A stretch of 64,000 nt of DNA from Pseudomonas sivasensis (lineage in GTDB: Bacteria; Pseudomonadota; Gammaproteobacteria; Pseudomonadales; Pseudomonadaceae), in contig NZ_JAAOWU010000016.1 in the NCBI RefSeq assembly GCF_013778505.1, forward strand, positions 62,001 through 126,000, in the 5' to 3' direction. The translations under genes were made by a program, and so were the position numbers. The first letter of the stretch is position 1. The number at the start of each line of letters is the position of its first letter. This document shows, piece after piece, positions 17,018 to 24,479 of this stretch. Under the pieces are notes generated by a model, which worked only from the letters and a program-made list of their open reading frames with translations, did no database searches and was not told the origin of the DNA.

Positions 17018-17419
17018 ATGGCCTTTTCCACGCAAGACAGCGATGAAGTGCTGAGCGAGATCAACGTCACGCCGCTGGTAGACGTGATGCTGGTGCTGCT
17101 GGTGGTGTTTATCGTCACCGCGCCGCTGTTGACCAACGCGATCCCGATCAACCTGCCCAAGACCGAGGCCGTGGCGCCGGTGGAGCAGAAAGACCCGCTG
17201 GTGGTGAGCATCGACGGCGCCGGCAAACTGTTTATCAACAAGGACGAAATCCAGCCGGACCTGCTGGAATTCAACCTGCAGGCGGCCAAGGCCAAGGACG
17301 CCGATGTGCGGGTGCAACTGCAGGCGGATGACGGAGTGAACTACGGCGAAGTGGCGCGAGCCATGGCGTCTATCGAGCGCGCGGGGATTACCAAACTGTC
17401 GGTGATTACTGCACGTTAG
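17018..17419 (+). CDS. exbD: ExbD biopolymer transport protein
   Basis: A 133-residue TolR/ExbD protein with one membrane helix (about 21-40, LVDVMLVLLVVFIVTAPLL) carrying the essential aspartate in PLVDVMLVLL, and a periplasmic domain. It completes tonB-exbB-exbD, which is followed by a terminator. Confidence 0.95.
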   Translation: MAFSTQDSDEVLSEINVTPLVDVMLVLLVVFIVTAPLLTNAIPINLPKTEAVAPVEQKDPLVVSIDGAGKLFINKDEIQPDLLEFNLQAAKAKDADVRVQLQADDGVNYGEVARAMASIERAGITKLSVITAR

Positions 17420-17443
17420 CTTCAAAAGCTTCGACAATTTTTT

Positions 17444-17477
17444 GGCCGTCTCCTTGGCAGGGTGCGGCCTTTTTTTT
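17444..17477 (+). terminator. Terminator of the tonB-exbB-exbD operon
   Basis: GGCCG (17444-17448) pairs with CGGCC (17465-17469) and is followed by an eight-T run. It is 24 bp after the exbD stop and lies between convergent genes. Confidence 0.7.
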
Positions 17478-17503
17478 GCCTGGGTTTCAGCAATACCACA
17501 CGT

Positions 17504-18451
17504 TCAAAGTGCGCCAACCCCAGCGATTTGTGGATACCGGATTTCAACTTCTCGCTGAAACGTTCTAACGCTCTCTTTTAGCCAGTTAATCAACCTGGCG
17601 ATATCAGGTTCCGACTGCCGCCCATTCCGACAAATAACGTAGTACGCGGCCGGCGACATCATCACCGGGCCGCCTAGCGTGACTAATGCACCTTCTTCCA
17701 ACTGGTCATACACCAACGCTGTTCTGGCCAGCGCAATCCCGCCCCCCTTCACCGCCAGGCTGATTGCCAGGCTTGAGTCCGGAAAGCGCGGCCCATGGTG
17801 ATAAGGCGCAGCCGCCAAGCCCTGAAATGCAAACCAGCTTTCCCACCCCGGGCACACTTGATCGTCCACGCGGTGAATGAGCGGGTATCGCGCAATATCT
17901 GTCAGCGGAATATCGCCGTTCGCTTGTTGAAATGCCGGCGAGCAAACCGGGAACACGGCATCGCGCATAAGTAGCTCGGCATGATGATCCGGGTAGTTGC
18001 CGTATCCCATCACAATCGCAACATCGAATTGATGGGCGCCGAGATGGGTGCTGTTCATATCCGCACTGGTCAATACCAGGTCGAGATTCAATGAAGCGTC
18101 GGAGTGAAAACCATGCATCCTGGGAATCAGCCAGCTGGAACACAGAGAAGACGTGCACGAGAGGTAAAGCGGCTGGGACTTGCTCGGGTTAAGTGTGTGC
18201 AACACCGCCTCAAGCGCGTTGAAAAAACCGTCAGCCACCGGCAACAAAGCCTGTCCCGCAGCGGTGAGATTGACGCCCCGAGAGTGGCGCTCGAACAACT
18301 GCACGCCCCACCACTCCTCCAGCCCTGCAATCTGATGGCTTATCGCACTGGCGGTCAGGTTCAACTGGGAGGCGGCGCGCGCAAAACTCCCCGTTTGCGC
18401 AGCGCTGACGAAGGCTTGCAGCATGGGAGTAGGTGGCGGACGTTGGCCCAT
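17504..18451 (-). CDS. LysR family regulator (GcvA-like)
   Basis: A 315-residue regulator. Start MGQRPPPTPMLQAFVSAAQTG; winged helix FARAASQLNLTASAISHQIAGLE, the pattern of the GcvA/AmpR branch. The start codon overlaps the stop of the upstream EamA gene (TGATG), so the two are translationally coupled. A role in controlling the coupled exporter is likely; the effector is unknown. Confidence 0.88.
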   Translation of the reverse strand: MGQRPPPTPMLQAFVSAAQTGSFARAASQLNLTASAISHQIAGLEEWWGVQLFERHSRGVNLTAAGQALLPVADGFFNALEAVLHTLNPSKSQPLYLSCTSSLCSSWLIPRMHGFHSDASLNLDLVLTSADMNSTHLGAHQFDVAIVMGYGNYPDHHAELLMRDAVFPVCSPAFQQANGDIPLTDIARYPLIHRVDDQVCPGWESWFAFQGLAAAPYHHGPRFPDSSLAISLAVKGGGIALARTALVYDQLEEGALVTLGGPVMMSPAAYYVICRNGRQSEPDIARLINWLKESVRTFQREVEIRYPQIAGVGAL

Positions 18452-19299
18452 CAGGTGCTCACTTTGATCAGGATGATCCCGCAAACAATGACGAACGCCG
18501 AAAGCATCCGCCGCCAGCCGAACCGCTCGTGAAAAAACAGCGCGGCAATAATGGCGCCGATAATAACACTGGTTTCCCGCAACGCTGAGACCTTGGCCAC
18601 CGCGTCCAGGGACAGCGCAAACAGCACCAATCCGTAGGAAGTGAGGTAAAGAACGCCGCCCATAACGCCGACTTTCCAATGGTTGCGAATGGCCTCGGCG
18701 AATGCCAAACGCTTCTTGAAAAACGCTAGCGCCGGAATCGGAATGCTCTGGAATACCGTCAGATAGAGGATGTATTGCAGCACCGTCTCACTGGCTCTTA
18801 CCCCTTTGGCATCCACCACCGTGTATGACGCGATAAACGCACCAGCACATACGGCCATCAAGATTGGTTTGAACATGCGCGCGGTCATCCTTCGCACGAA
18901 TGTCAGGCTGATGATGCCTACACAAATCAGCAACACCCCGCCCAATGCGTGGAACGACAGATGCTCATTCAGCAGGACGTAAGAAAACAGTGCGACCAGA
19001 ACCGGTGGCACTCCACGCATCACCGGGTAGACCTGGCCGAAATCACCGGTTTCATACGCTTTGATCAGGAACAATCGATAGGCGGTGTTGAGCACTACGG
19101 AAACCAGCACGTAGCCCCACACCTGCAGGCTTGGCGCATTCACCAGCGGCAGCGCCGCCAGGCAGATCAGCAACGCCGTACCGTCGACCATGGCCAAGGT
19201 CATCAAGCGACTGCTCCCGGCCCGGACGACTGCGTTCCAAGTGGCGTGCATGAGGGCAGATATCAAAACTAGGGTGATCGCGATGTTGGAGTTGTCCAT
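18451..19299 (-). CDS. EamA/DMT-superfamily transporter
   Basis: A 282-residue membrane protein with about ten hydrophobic segments in two EamA repeats, starting MDNSNIAITLVLISALMHATWNAVVR. An upstream ATG at 19347 would add 16 residues; neither start has a strong ribosome binding site, so the start is uncertain. Relatives export amino acids or other metabolites; the substrate is unknown. It is coupled to the downstream LysR gene. Confidence 0.83.
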   Translation of the reverse strand: MDNSNIAITLVLISALMHATWNAVVRAGSSRLMTLAMVDGTALLICLAALPLVNAPSLQVWGYVLVSVVLNTAYRLFLIKAYETGDFGQVYPVMRGVPPVLVALFSYVLLNEHLSFHALGGVLLICVGIISLTFVRRMTARMFKPILMAVCAGAFIASYTVVDAKGVRASETVLQYILYLTVFQSIPIPALAFFKKRLAFAEAIRNHWKVGVMGGVLYLTSYGLVLFALSLDAVAKVSALRETSVIIGAIIAALFFHERFGWRRMLSAFVIVCGIILIKVST

Positions 19300-19403
19300 G
19301 GGGCTCGGGCGGGGGAGGAAATGAAGGCGGCTATTTAACGCAGTCATGTGCCATGGTCAGAAGCGAAAGCTCGTCAGTGCTGCCATTAAGAACCGTCATG
19401 GTT

Positions 19404-19435
19404 TTTAAAGGGCCAGCAAGTCATGTCCCTTTAAA
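19404..19435. promoter_or_regulatory. Palindromic candidate operator upstream of the EamA-LysR pair
   Basis: TTTAAAGGG (19404-19412) and CCCTTTAAA (19427-19435) form a perfect 9-bp inverted repeat with a 14-base spacer, about 100 bp before the EamA start. It could be a binding site for the downstream LysR regulator; no direct evidence. Confidence 0.35.
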
Positions 19436-19523
19436 TTGCAGGACGTTTCCGAGACAATCCCCGCCGCCTTGCGGCTGTTGGAATGGATGGCTAGTCTTCG
19501 GCCCGTCGCTGGTTTCCAGTGAT

Positions 19524-19679
19524 CGGGTTTAGCAGCCTGATTTCAATAGGCACACGGTTCACATCTCCATTTATGGTGGCTGTGCGTGGGGCACCCCCGG
19601 GTGCGCTGGTGTTCCTATTGGCCAGTCTGCTAACCCGCGTACAGCTGCCACCTATCGTTTAGCAGCGCTAGTGGTAGCT
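19524..19679 (+). other. Highly structured leader element before a small DUF3077/DUF6124-like gene
   Basis: Nested inverted repeats cover 155 bp. CGGGTTTAGCAG (19524-19535) pairs with CTGCTAACCCG (19627-19637, one bulge). CAATAGGCACAC (19544-19555) pairs with GTGTTCCTATTG (19609-19620, nearly). Inside are GCACCC/GGGTGC (19591-19604) and CACA..CCA/TGG..TGTG (19560-19584). A second hairpin, AGCTGCCAC/GTGGTAGCT (19643-19679), follows, and TTCAATAGGAG before the small gene's start echoes the first arm. This looks like a folded RNA or cruciform regulatory element. No named RNA family is recognised. Confidence 0.5.
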
Positions 19680-19703
19680 CCGGTGTTCAATAGGAGTTGC
19701 ACC

Positions 19704-19952
19704 ATGACCAAGGCACTTCCCGATCCACCCGTTGACTGTCTCGTCGCCAACGACAACCTCAGTTTCGAGGACGCCCAACTCTATATCGCCCATCTGATTC
19801 ACAGCGCCTAAGCCACCGTATGGGACTGTTGTGACCACCTGCAACCGCATGACCGAGCGAAAATCCATGCGGTGTGGCATTTGCTGGAAATGGCCAAGAC
19901 CGTGGTAAATCGCACCATCGACTGCATGCCTCGTACCCATCACGTCATCTAA
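19704..19952 (+). pseudogene. Small DUF3077/DUF6124-like gene interrupted by a stop codon
   Basis: An ATG at 19704 (TAGGAG 9 bases before) opens MTKALPDPPVDCLVANDNLS, ending after 35 codons at TAA (19809-19811). The same frame then continues for 47 codons (ATVWDCCDHLQPHDRAKIHA, WHLLEMAKTVVNR) to TAA at 19950-19952. Together, with the stop read through, the parts match the layout of the small Pseudomonas proteins starting MTK.xPDPP, with EDA...AHLIHSA and a C-terminal helix of xxxxEMAKxxVxR type. It is therefore read as a one-mutation pseudogene, or a gene that yields only a 35-residue peptide. The family function is unknown. Confidence 0.55.
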
Positions 19953-19984
19953 AAACCACTGCAAATTGAATGTGAAATCGAGTC

Positions 19985-20076
19985 AATGTGGGAGGGGGCT
20001 TGCCCCCGATAGCGGTGGATCAGCCACCTACTTGTTGCTGACGGACCGCCATCGGGGGCAAGCCCCCTCCCACATT
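19985..20076. repeat. REPIN
   Basis: Inverted REP copies GTGGGAGGGGGCTTGCCCCC and GGGGGCAAGCCCCCTCCCAC with about 45 bases between, in the gap between the small pseudogene and the hydrolase promoter. Confidence 0.93.
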
Positions 20077-20101
20077 TTGAGCCTAGATACATTTGGTTTT
20101 T

Positions 20102-20155
20102 TGGTTATTAATAAATAGCTTCTTATTCCTTAACGAATATAACCCTCGTCCCTAT
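20102..20155 (+). promoter_or_regulatory. AT-rich promoter region of the hydrolase-AAA+ unit
   Basis: A very AT-rich stretch containing TTATTCCTTAACGAATAT (20123-20140) about 60 bp before the hydrolase ATG, and CTATACTG (20152-20159), which could be a -10 element. The ATTC and GAATAT pieces also occur before oscA, the sfnB-like operon and tcyJ. Confidence 0.4.
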
Positions 20156-20194
20156 ACTGTCCTACAACGTTAAACGCTGCAGGAGGGCACACCC

Positions 20195-20776
20195 ATGCAC
20201 AGCGAGTCGATTCGTTATTTGATCGTGCCGGGCTGGCAAGGATCGCCAGAAGATCATTGGCAAACTCATTGGCAAAATAGCTTGCCCAACAGCGCGCGCG
20301 TTGAGCAGGCCGATTGGCTCACCCCGCGTCGCGAAGACTGGGTGGCTGCGTTGGCTGAAGCCATCGCTGCCGACAGCACGCCGGTAATCCTGATCGCCCA
20401 TAGCCTTGGCTGCATCACTGTGGCCCATTGGGCCGCCGCTGCGCCGTTGCAGTACTTGCGGCAGGTGCGCGGTGCCTTGCTGGTGGCGCCGGCTGATGTC
20501 GAACGTCCGGCTTGCTCTCCAGCCCTGCGCAACTTCGCGCCGATCCCGACCGACTTGCTGCCTTTTCCCAGTCAGGTGGTCAGCTCCGACAACGACAGTG
20601 CCGTCAGCGCCCCGCGTGCGCTGGAACTGGCGCGCAATTGGGGCGCCGAAGCCGGCATCCTGTCCGGCGCCGGCCATATCAATGTGAAGTCCGGCCACCA
20701 GCGTTGGGAGCAGGGTTTCGCCTACCTCTATCGCCTGCAAAGCCGCCTTGAGCACCACGCCCGGCGTAGCGCATAA
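20195..20776 (+). CDS. RBBP9/YdeN-family serine hydrolase
   Basis: A 193-residue alpha/beta hydrolase. The start motif YLIVPGWQGSPEDHWQTHW is diagnostic. The nucleophile elbow is AHSLGC (Ser about residue 70), an aspartate lies in SDNDSAV, and the catalytic His is in GHINVKSGHQRWEQG. CAGGAGG precedes the ATG at 20195. The natural substrate is unknown. It lies 48 bp upstream of the AAA+ regulator-like gene in the same direction and close to an orphan MetQ, suggesting a sulfur-starvation role by association only. Confidence 0.88.
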   Translation: MHSESIRYLIVPGWQGSPEDHWQTHWQNSLPNSARVEQADWLTPRREDWVAALAEAIAADSTPVILIAHSLGCITVAHWAAAAPLQYLRQVRGALLVAPADVERPACSPALRNFAPIPTDLLPFPSQVVSSDNDSAVSAPRALELARNWGAEAGILSGAGHINVKSGHQRWEQGFAYLYRLQSRLEHHARRSA

Positions 20777-20824
20777 ATTTTTTCAACGCCCCGTCCCTGA
20801 GTGGATTTGGGGCGGGAGCCTGCC

Positions 20825-21751
20825 ATGAGTCTGCATGAAACCTTCGGCCAGCCGTTGCTGACCTTCCCCGACGCCGAAAAGAGCCCGCTGAGCATTCGTG
20901 CCAAGGCACTGGTGTTCGTCGACCCGCGTTCGCGTCAACTGCGCGAAGAGCTGGAAAGCCTCGCACCGCGTGCTTTGCCCGTGTTGATTCGCGGCGAGAC
21001 CGGCAGCGGTAAAGAACTGCTGGCGCGGCATATTCACCGGGGCAGTGATCGCACCGGGCTGTTTGTCTCCGTCAATTGCGGCGCGATCAGTCCCACCTAC
21101 GCCGACGCCGAGTTGTTCGGCTACGCGGCGGGTGCCCACAGCGGCGCGGCCAGCAGCCGGGCCGGGTGGTTTGGTTCGGCCAATGGCGGCACCTTGTACC
21201 TGGATGAGATCGGCGACTTGCCGCTGCCGATCCAGGTGAAATTGCTCGCTGCCCTGGAAAACCACGAAGTTACCCGCGTCGGCGCCCATCAGCCCAGCCC
21301 GGTGGATGTGCGCTTGGTAGCTGCCACCAGTATTGATCTGGCCCAGGCCGTGGCGGCGGGCAAGTTTCATGAGCGACTGTTCCATTACTTGAGCGAAGGC
21401 CGACTGGACTTGCCAGCGCTGCGCGAGCGGGTCGGCGATATCCTTTCGTTGGCCGAATATTTCCTGGGCATCTACAGCCAGCGCCTGGACCTGCCGGTAC
21501 CGTTGATCAGCGACGCTGCCCAGCGAGTCCTGGAGCACCACAGCTGGCCGGGCAATACGCGCGAGCTGGAGAACGTTATTCACTTTGCCTTGCTGGTCAG
21601 CAGCGGCGACGAGATTTTGCCCGAACATTTGAACCTGCCGGTGGCGGGTTCACCGGTGGAGCAGCTGCAGCGGATTTTCAACGCTGCCAGTCCTGCCGAG
21701 CAGGAATCATTGCGAAAATTCCTGTATGAGCAAAATGGAATATCAACGTGA
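20825..21751 (+). CDS. Sigma-54 activator-like AAA+ protein, degenerate
   Basis: A 308-residue protein consisting almost only of a sigma-54-interaction AAA+ domain. The ATG at 20825 follows GGGAG. Walker A GETGSGKE (57-64) and Walker B GGTLYLDEIGD (121-131) are intact. The sigma-54 contact loop, normally GAFTGA, reads GAHSGA (103-108), and the arginine-finger segment (181-189, FHERLFHYL) lacks the usual arginines. There is no N-terminal sensory domain and no C-terminal Fis-type helix-turn-helix; the protein ends FLYEQNGIST. It resembles the SfnR group of sulfone-utilisation activators in lacking a sensory domain, but may be unable to activate sigma-54 promoters or bind DNA alone. Confidence 0.8.
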   Translation: MSLHETFGQPLLTFPDAEKSPLSIRAKALVFVDPRSRQLREELESLAPRALPVLIRGETGSGKELLARHIHRGSDRTGLFVSVNCGAISPTYADAELFGYAAGAHSGAASSRAGWFGSANGGTLYLDEIGDLPLPIQVKLLAALENHEVTRVGAHQPSPVDVRLVAATSIDLAQAVAAGKFHERLFHYLSEGRLDLPALRERVGDILSLAEYFLGIYSQRLDLPVPLISDAAQRVLEHHSWPGNTRELENVIHFALLVSSGDEILPEHLNLPVAGSPVEQLQRIFNAASPAEQESLRKFLYEQNGIST

Positions 21752-21800
21752 ATAAAAGATATTGTTCGGGAATAAAAAATATAGGTATTGTCCGTTTCAC
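21738..21800 (+). promoter_or_regulatory. AT-rich promoter region of the orphan metQ gene
   Basis: GGAATATC (21737-21744), GTGAATAAAAGATATTG and GGGAATAAAAAATATAGG lie in the 140 bp before the ATG, a composition seen at the other sulfur-gene promoters here. The first piece overlaps the end of the AAA+ gene. Confidence 0.35.
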
Positions 21801-21878
21801 GCCGCGATAGCACTTCGCTGGCACACCACATAAAAACGGTCGTCACCGACGCCCCCGGAATTCCGATAAGGACACTGC

Positions 21879-22661
21879 ATGAAAAAGGTTCTGTTGTTTA
21901 CCGCTCTGGCGGCTGCCCTGACTGCCGGCTTCGCCCAGGCCAACGAGAAACTGGTCGTAGCCGCGACCCCGGTGCCGCACGCCGAGATCCTCGAACTGGT
22001 CAAGCCAGCCCTCAAAAAGCAAGGCGTGGACCTGGAAATCAAAGTCTTCACCGACTACGTACAGCCAAACGTGCAGGTTGCCGAGAAGCGCCTGGACGCC
22101 AACTACTTCCAGACCCTGCCGTACCTGGAAAACTTCAACAAGGGCAAGGGCACCAACCTGGTTACCGTGGTTGGCGTGCACGTTGAACCCTTCGGCGGTT
22201 ACTCGAAAAAGATCAAGAATATTTCTGAGCTCAAAGATGGCGCTACCGTTGCCATCCCGAACGAAGGTTCCAACAGCGGCCGTGCCCTGTTGCTGCTGCA
22301 AAAGAACGGTCTGATCACCCTGAAAGACCCGACCAACGCCCTGGCCACGCCGAAAGACATCGCCAGCAACCCGAAGAACCTGAAGTTCAAGGAGCTGGAA
22401 TCGGCCCTGCTGCCACGCGTGCTGGACCAGGTTGACCTGGATTTGATCAACACCAACTACGCCCTGGAAGCTGGCCTCAACCCAGCCAAGGACGCGCTGA
22501 TCATCGAAAGTGCCGACTCGCCTTACGTGAACTTCCTGGTGGCTCGCCCGGACAACAAGGACAGCGACGCTATTCAGAAACTGTCCAAGGCCCTGACCAG
22601 CCCGGAAGTGAAAGCATTCATCGAGAAGAAGTACAACGGCGCGGTCGTGCCGGCGTTCTGA
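21879..22661 (+). CDS. Orphan MetQ/NlpA-family solute-binding protein
   Basis: A 260-residue periplasmic binding protein of the methionine-importer type. The signal peptide MKKVLLFTALAAALTAGFAQA has no lipobox cysteine. Mature motifs TPVPHAEILELVKP, VFTDYVQPNVQV, DANYFQTLPYLENF and IPNEGSNSGRALLLL are typical of MetQ. No permease or ATPase gene is adjacent, so it probably shares a MetNI complex encoded elsewhere, possibly the set at 32356-34105. A strong terminator follows. Confidence 0.9.
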   Translation: MKKVLLFTALAAALTAGFAQANEKLVVAATPVPHAEILELVKPALKKQGVDLEIKVFTDYVQPNVQVAEKRLDANYFQTLPYLENFNKGKGTNLVTVVGVHVEPFGGYSKKIKNISELKDGATVAIPNEGSNSGRALLLLQKNGLITLKDPTNALATPKDIASNPKNLKFKELESALLPRVLDQVDLDLINTNYALEAGLNPAKDALIIESADSPYVNFLVARPDNKDSDAIQKLSKALTSPEVKAFIEKKYNGAVVPAF

Positions 22662-22689
22662 TGTAACTCAAAACCCCCTTCAAGGTTTC

Positions 22690-22724
22690 AACGCCGACGG
22701 CTTGTAGAGCGTCGGCGTTTTTTT
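22690..22724 (+). terminator. Rho-independent terminator after orphan metQ
   Basis: AACGCCGACG (22690-22699) pairs perfectly with CGTCGGCGTT (22710-22719), followed by a T-run. Confidence 0.92.
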
Positions 22725-22751
22725 ATGCCTGGAATTTGGAATGCAATCGAC

Positions 22752-22842
22752 ATGTGGGAGGGGGCTTGCTCCCGATAGGGGTGTGTCAGTCAAAGATGTA
22801 CTGACTGAACCACCGCTATCGGGAGCAAGCCCCCTCCCACAC
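22752..22842. repeat. REPIN
   Basis: Inverted REP copies GTGGGAGGGGGCTTGCTCCC and GGGAGCAAGCCCCCTCCCAC flanking a variable loop of about 50 bases. Confidence 0.93.
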
Positions 22843-22876
22843 TTGATCTTCATCTTACTTTGGATTTTTCGTGGTT

Positions 22877-22963
22877 TTAGAGAGCTCGGCTGTTAATCGC
22901 CCTGCGCAACGCCACCAACCACTTCACCAGCTCCTGCGGATCAATCGGTTTCGCTTTGTTCAT
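22877..22963 (-). CDS. Putative 28-residue small protein
   Basis: An ATG at 22963 with GAGGGA 7 bases upstream opens a 28-codon frame ending TAA at 22877. It begins MNKAKPIDPQELVKWLVAL and ends in a basic tail, suggesting an amphipathic helix. No homologue is recognised. The only support is the good ribosome binding site, the plausible composition and the otherwise empty gap. Confidence 0.35.
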   Translation of the reverse strand: MNKAKPIDPQELVKWLVALRRAINSRAL

Positions 22964-23039
22964 GGTTCATTCCCTCGAAAAACAGACCCCCCAACCATAG
23001 CTGCCACCTGTCCAACCCGCGAATCCGGGGGTTATCTTT

Positions 23040-23100
23040 TTGGGTGATATCAATATGCTATTTAGGTATTTAAATTTTGCTTTTTATACCTTTAGAGTTC
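23040..23100 (+). promoter_or_regulatory. AT-rich promoter region of the amino acid ABC operon
   Basis: About 60 bp of very AT-rich sequence (GATATCAATATGC, GGTATTTAAATTTTGC, TTTTTATACC), 75-130 bp before the first permease start. The composition is like the other sulfur-operon promoters; no specific box is assigned. Confidence 0.35.
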
Positions 23101-23173
23101 GCGCTACCCGGCGTTACCCACGCCGGAACGGACTGCGCTCGCGGCATTACCCATGCGGCGATATGGACTCAAG

Positions 23174-23839
23174 ATGACCTTCGATTTCGCATTTATCCTC
23201 AGCACCCTGCCGGCGTTTCTAAAAGCCGTTGGGGTGACACTGCAAGTAGGCTTGATCGCCATTGCCACCTCGCTGCTGGTGGCGCTGATCAACGCCGCGC
23301 TGCTGGTGTTTCGCACGCCCTACCTGTCGCGCCTGGTGGCGCTGTACGTGGAGCTGGCGCGTAACACGCCGCTGCTGATCCAGCTGTTCTTCGTGTACTT
23401 CGCCTTGCCGGCCCTGGGGTTCAATATCTCCGGGTTCTGGGCGGCGATCATCACCATGACTTTCCTGGGCGGCGCCTACCTCACCGAAGTGCTGCGCGCC
23501 GGTGTGGAAGCGGTGCCGCTGGCGCAGATCGAGTCGGGCAAGTCCATTGGCCTGTCGGACTGGCAACTGCTACGGCACGTGATCCTGCCTCAAGCGGGCA
23601 TCCTCAGCCTGCCGGCGTTGTTCGCCAACTTCATCTTCTTGCTCAAGGAGACCACCGTGGTCTCTGCCGTGGCGGTGCCGGAGATTCTCTACACCACCAA
23701 GAGCTACATCGCCCTCTACTACAAGACCTACGAAATGCTCGCCGTGCTGACGCTGATTTGCGTGCTGTTGTTCTTGCCGCTATCGCTGCTGCTCAGCCGC
23801 TTGGAAAGGAGGCTCCAGCATGGCCAGTTCGGGTCTTGA
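23174..23839 (+). CDS. Polar amino acid ABC transporter permease
   Basis: A 221-residue HisMQ-family permease. The start at 23174 (MTFDFAFILSTLP) is preferred over an ATG at 23153 by comparison with the family. The core motif ELARNTPLLIQLFFVYFALP and the EAA loop (QIESGKSIGLSDWQLLRHVILPQA) are present. It overlaps the second permease gene by 20 bp. Operon partners are a second permease, an ATPase and a lipoprotein binding protein. The ligand is unknown; the neighbourhood suggests a sulfur-containing amino acid. Confidence 0.9.
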   Translation: MTFDFAFILSTLPAFLKAVGVTLQVGLIAIATSLLVALINAALLVFRTPYLSRLVALYVELARNTPLLIQLFFVYFALPALGFNISGFWAAIITMTFLGGAYLTEVLRAGVEAVPLAQIESGKSIGLSDWQLLRHVILPQAGILSLPALFANFIFLLKETTVVSAVAVPEILYTTKSYIALYYKTYEMLAVLTLICVLLFLPLSLLLSRLERRLQHGQFGS

Positions 23840-24479
23840 GTTGTTGTGGGTGTCGTTGCCGCAATTGGGTAAGGGCGCTGCGCAAACCCTGTCGATTTCG
23901 TTTTTGAGCATCGCCTTCAGTACGGGCGGCGGCGTGTTGTATGGCGTGCTGCGCACCTTGAACAACAGGCTGATCAACGCGGTGCTACGGGGTTACCTGG
24001 AGCTGTTCCGGGCGATTCCGGTGCTGGTGTGGTTGTACCTGCTGTTCTTTGGCCTGCCGATCTTCTTTGGCCTGAGCATCCCGAGCTTCTGGTGCGCGGT
24101 GCTCGTGCTGTCGTTGTGGGGCGCCAGCGAAGTGGGCGAGGTGGTACGCGGCGCGTTGCATTCGCTGCCCCGTGGCCAGCGCGAAGCCGGCCTGTCGATT
24201 GGCTTGTCCGACCCGCAGTTATACGGCTACGTGTTGCTGCCTCAGGCCCTCAAGCGTATGACCCCGCCGACCATCAACGTCTACACGCGCATCATCAAGA
24301 CCAGCTCCCTGGCGGTGCTGATCGGCGTGGTGGATGTGATCAAGGTGGGCCAGCAAATCATCGAGCGCACCTATGAGTCGGTTCTGATCTACGGCGTGCT
24401 GTTCCTGTTTTTCTTCTTTATCTGCTACCCGTTGTCGGCCGCCTCCAAGGTGCTGGAACGGCGCTGGGCCCAAGCATGA
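23820..24479 (+). CDS. Polar amino acid ABC transporter permease
   Basis: A 219-residue second HisMQ-family permease, pairing with the preceding one. Motifs: ELFRAIPVLVWLYLLFFGLP and the EAA loop GQREAGLSIGLSDPQLYGYVLLPQA. AAGGAGG lies upstream of its ATG inside the previous gene. Its stop overlaps the ATG of the ATPase gene (ATGA), so the chain is translationally coupled. Confidence 0.9.
   Translation: MASSGLELLWVSLPQLGKGAAQTLSISFLSIAFSTGGGVLYGVLRTLNNRLINAVLRGYLELFRAIPVLVWLYLLFFGLPIFFGLSIPSFWCAVLVLSLWGASEVGEVVRGALHSLPRGQREAGLSIGLSDPQLYGYVLLPQALKRMTPPTINVYTRIIKTSSLAVLIGVVDVIKVGQQIIERTYESVLIYGVLFLFFFFICYPLSAASKVLERRWAQA

Noticed and set aside
19985..20076. REPIN as a terminator for the small DUF gene
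   Set aside because: It is a strong hairpin but lacks a T-run, and the same element occurs in positions where termination would make no sense.
21752..21878. Sigma-54 promoter for the orphan metQ (TGGCAC at 21820-21825)
   Set aside because: No matching TTGC element lies at the required -12 spacing.
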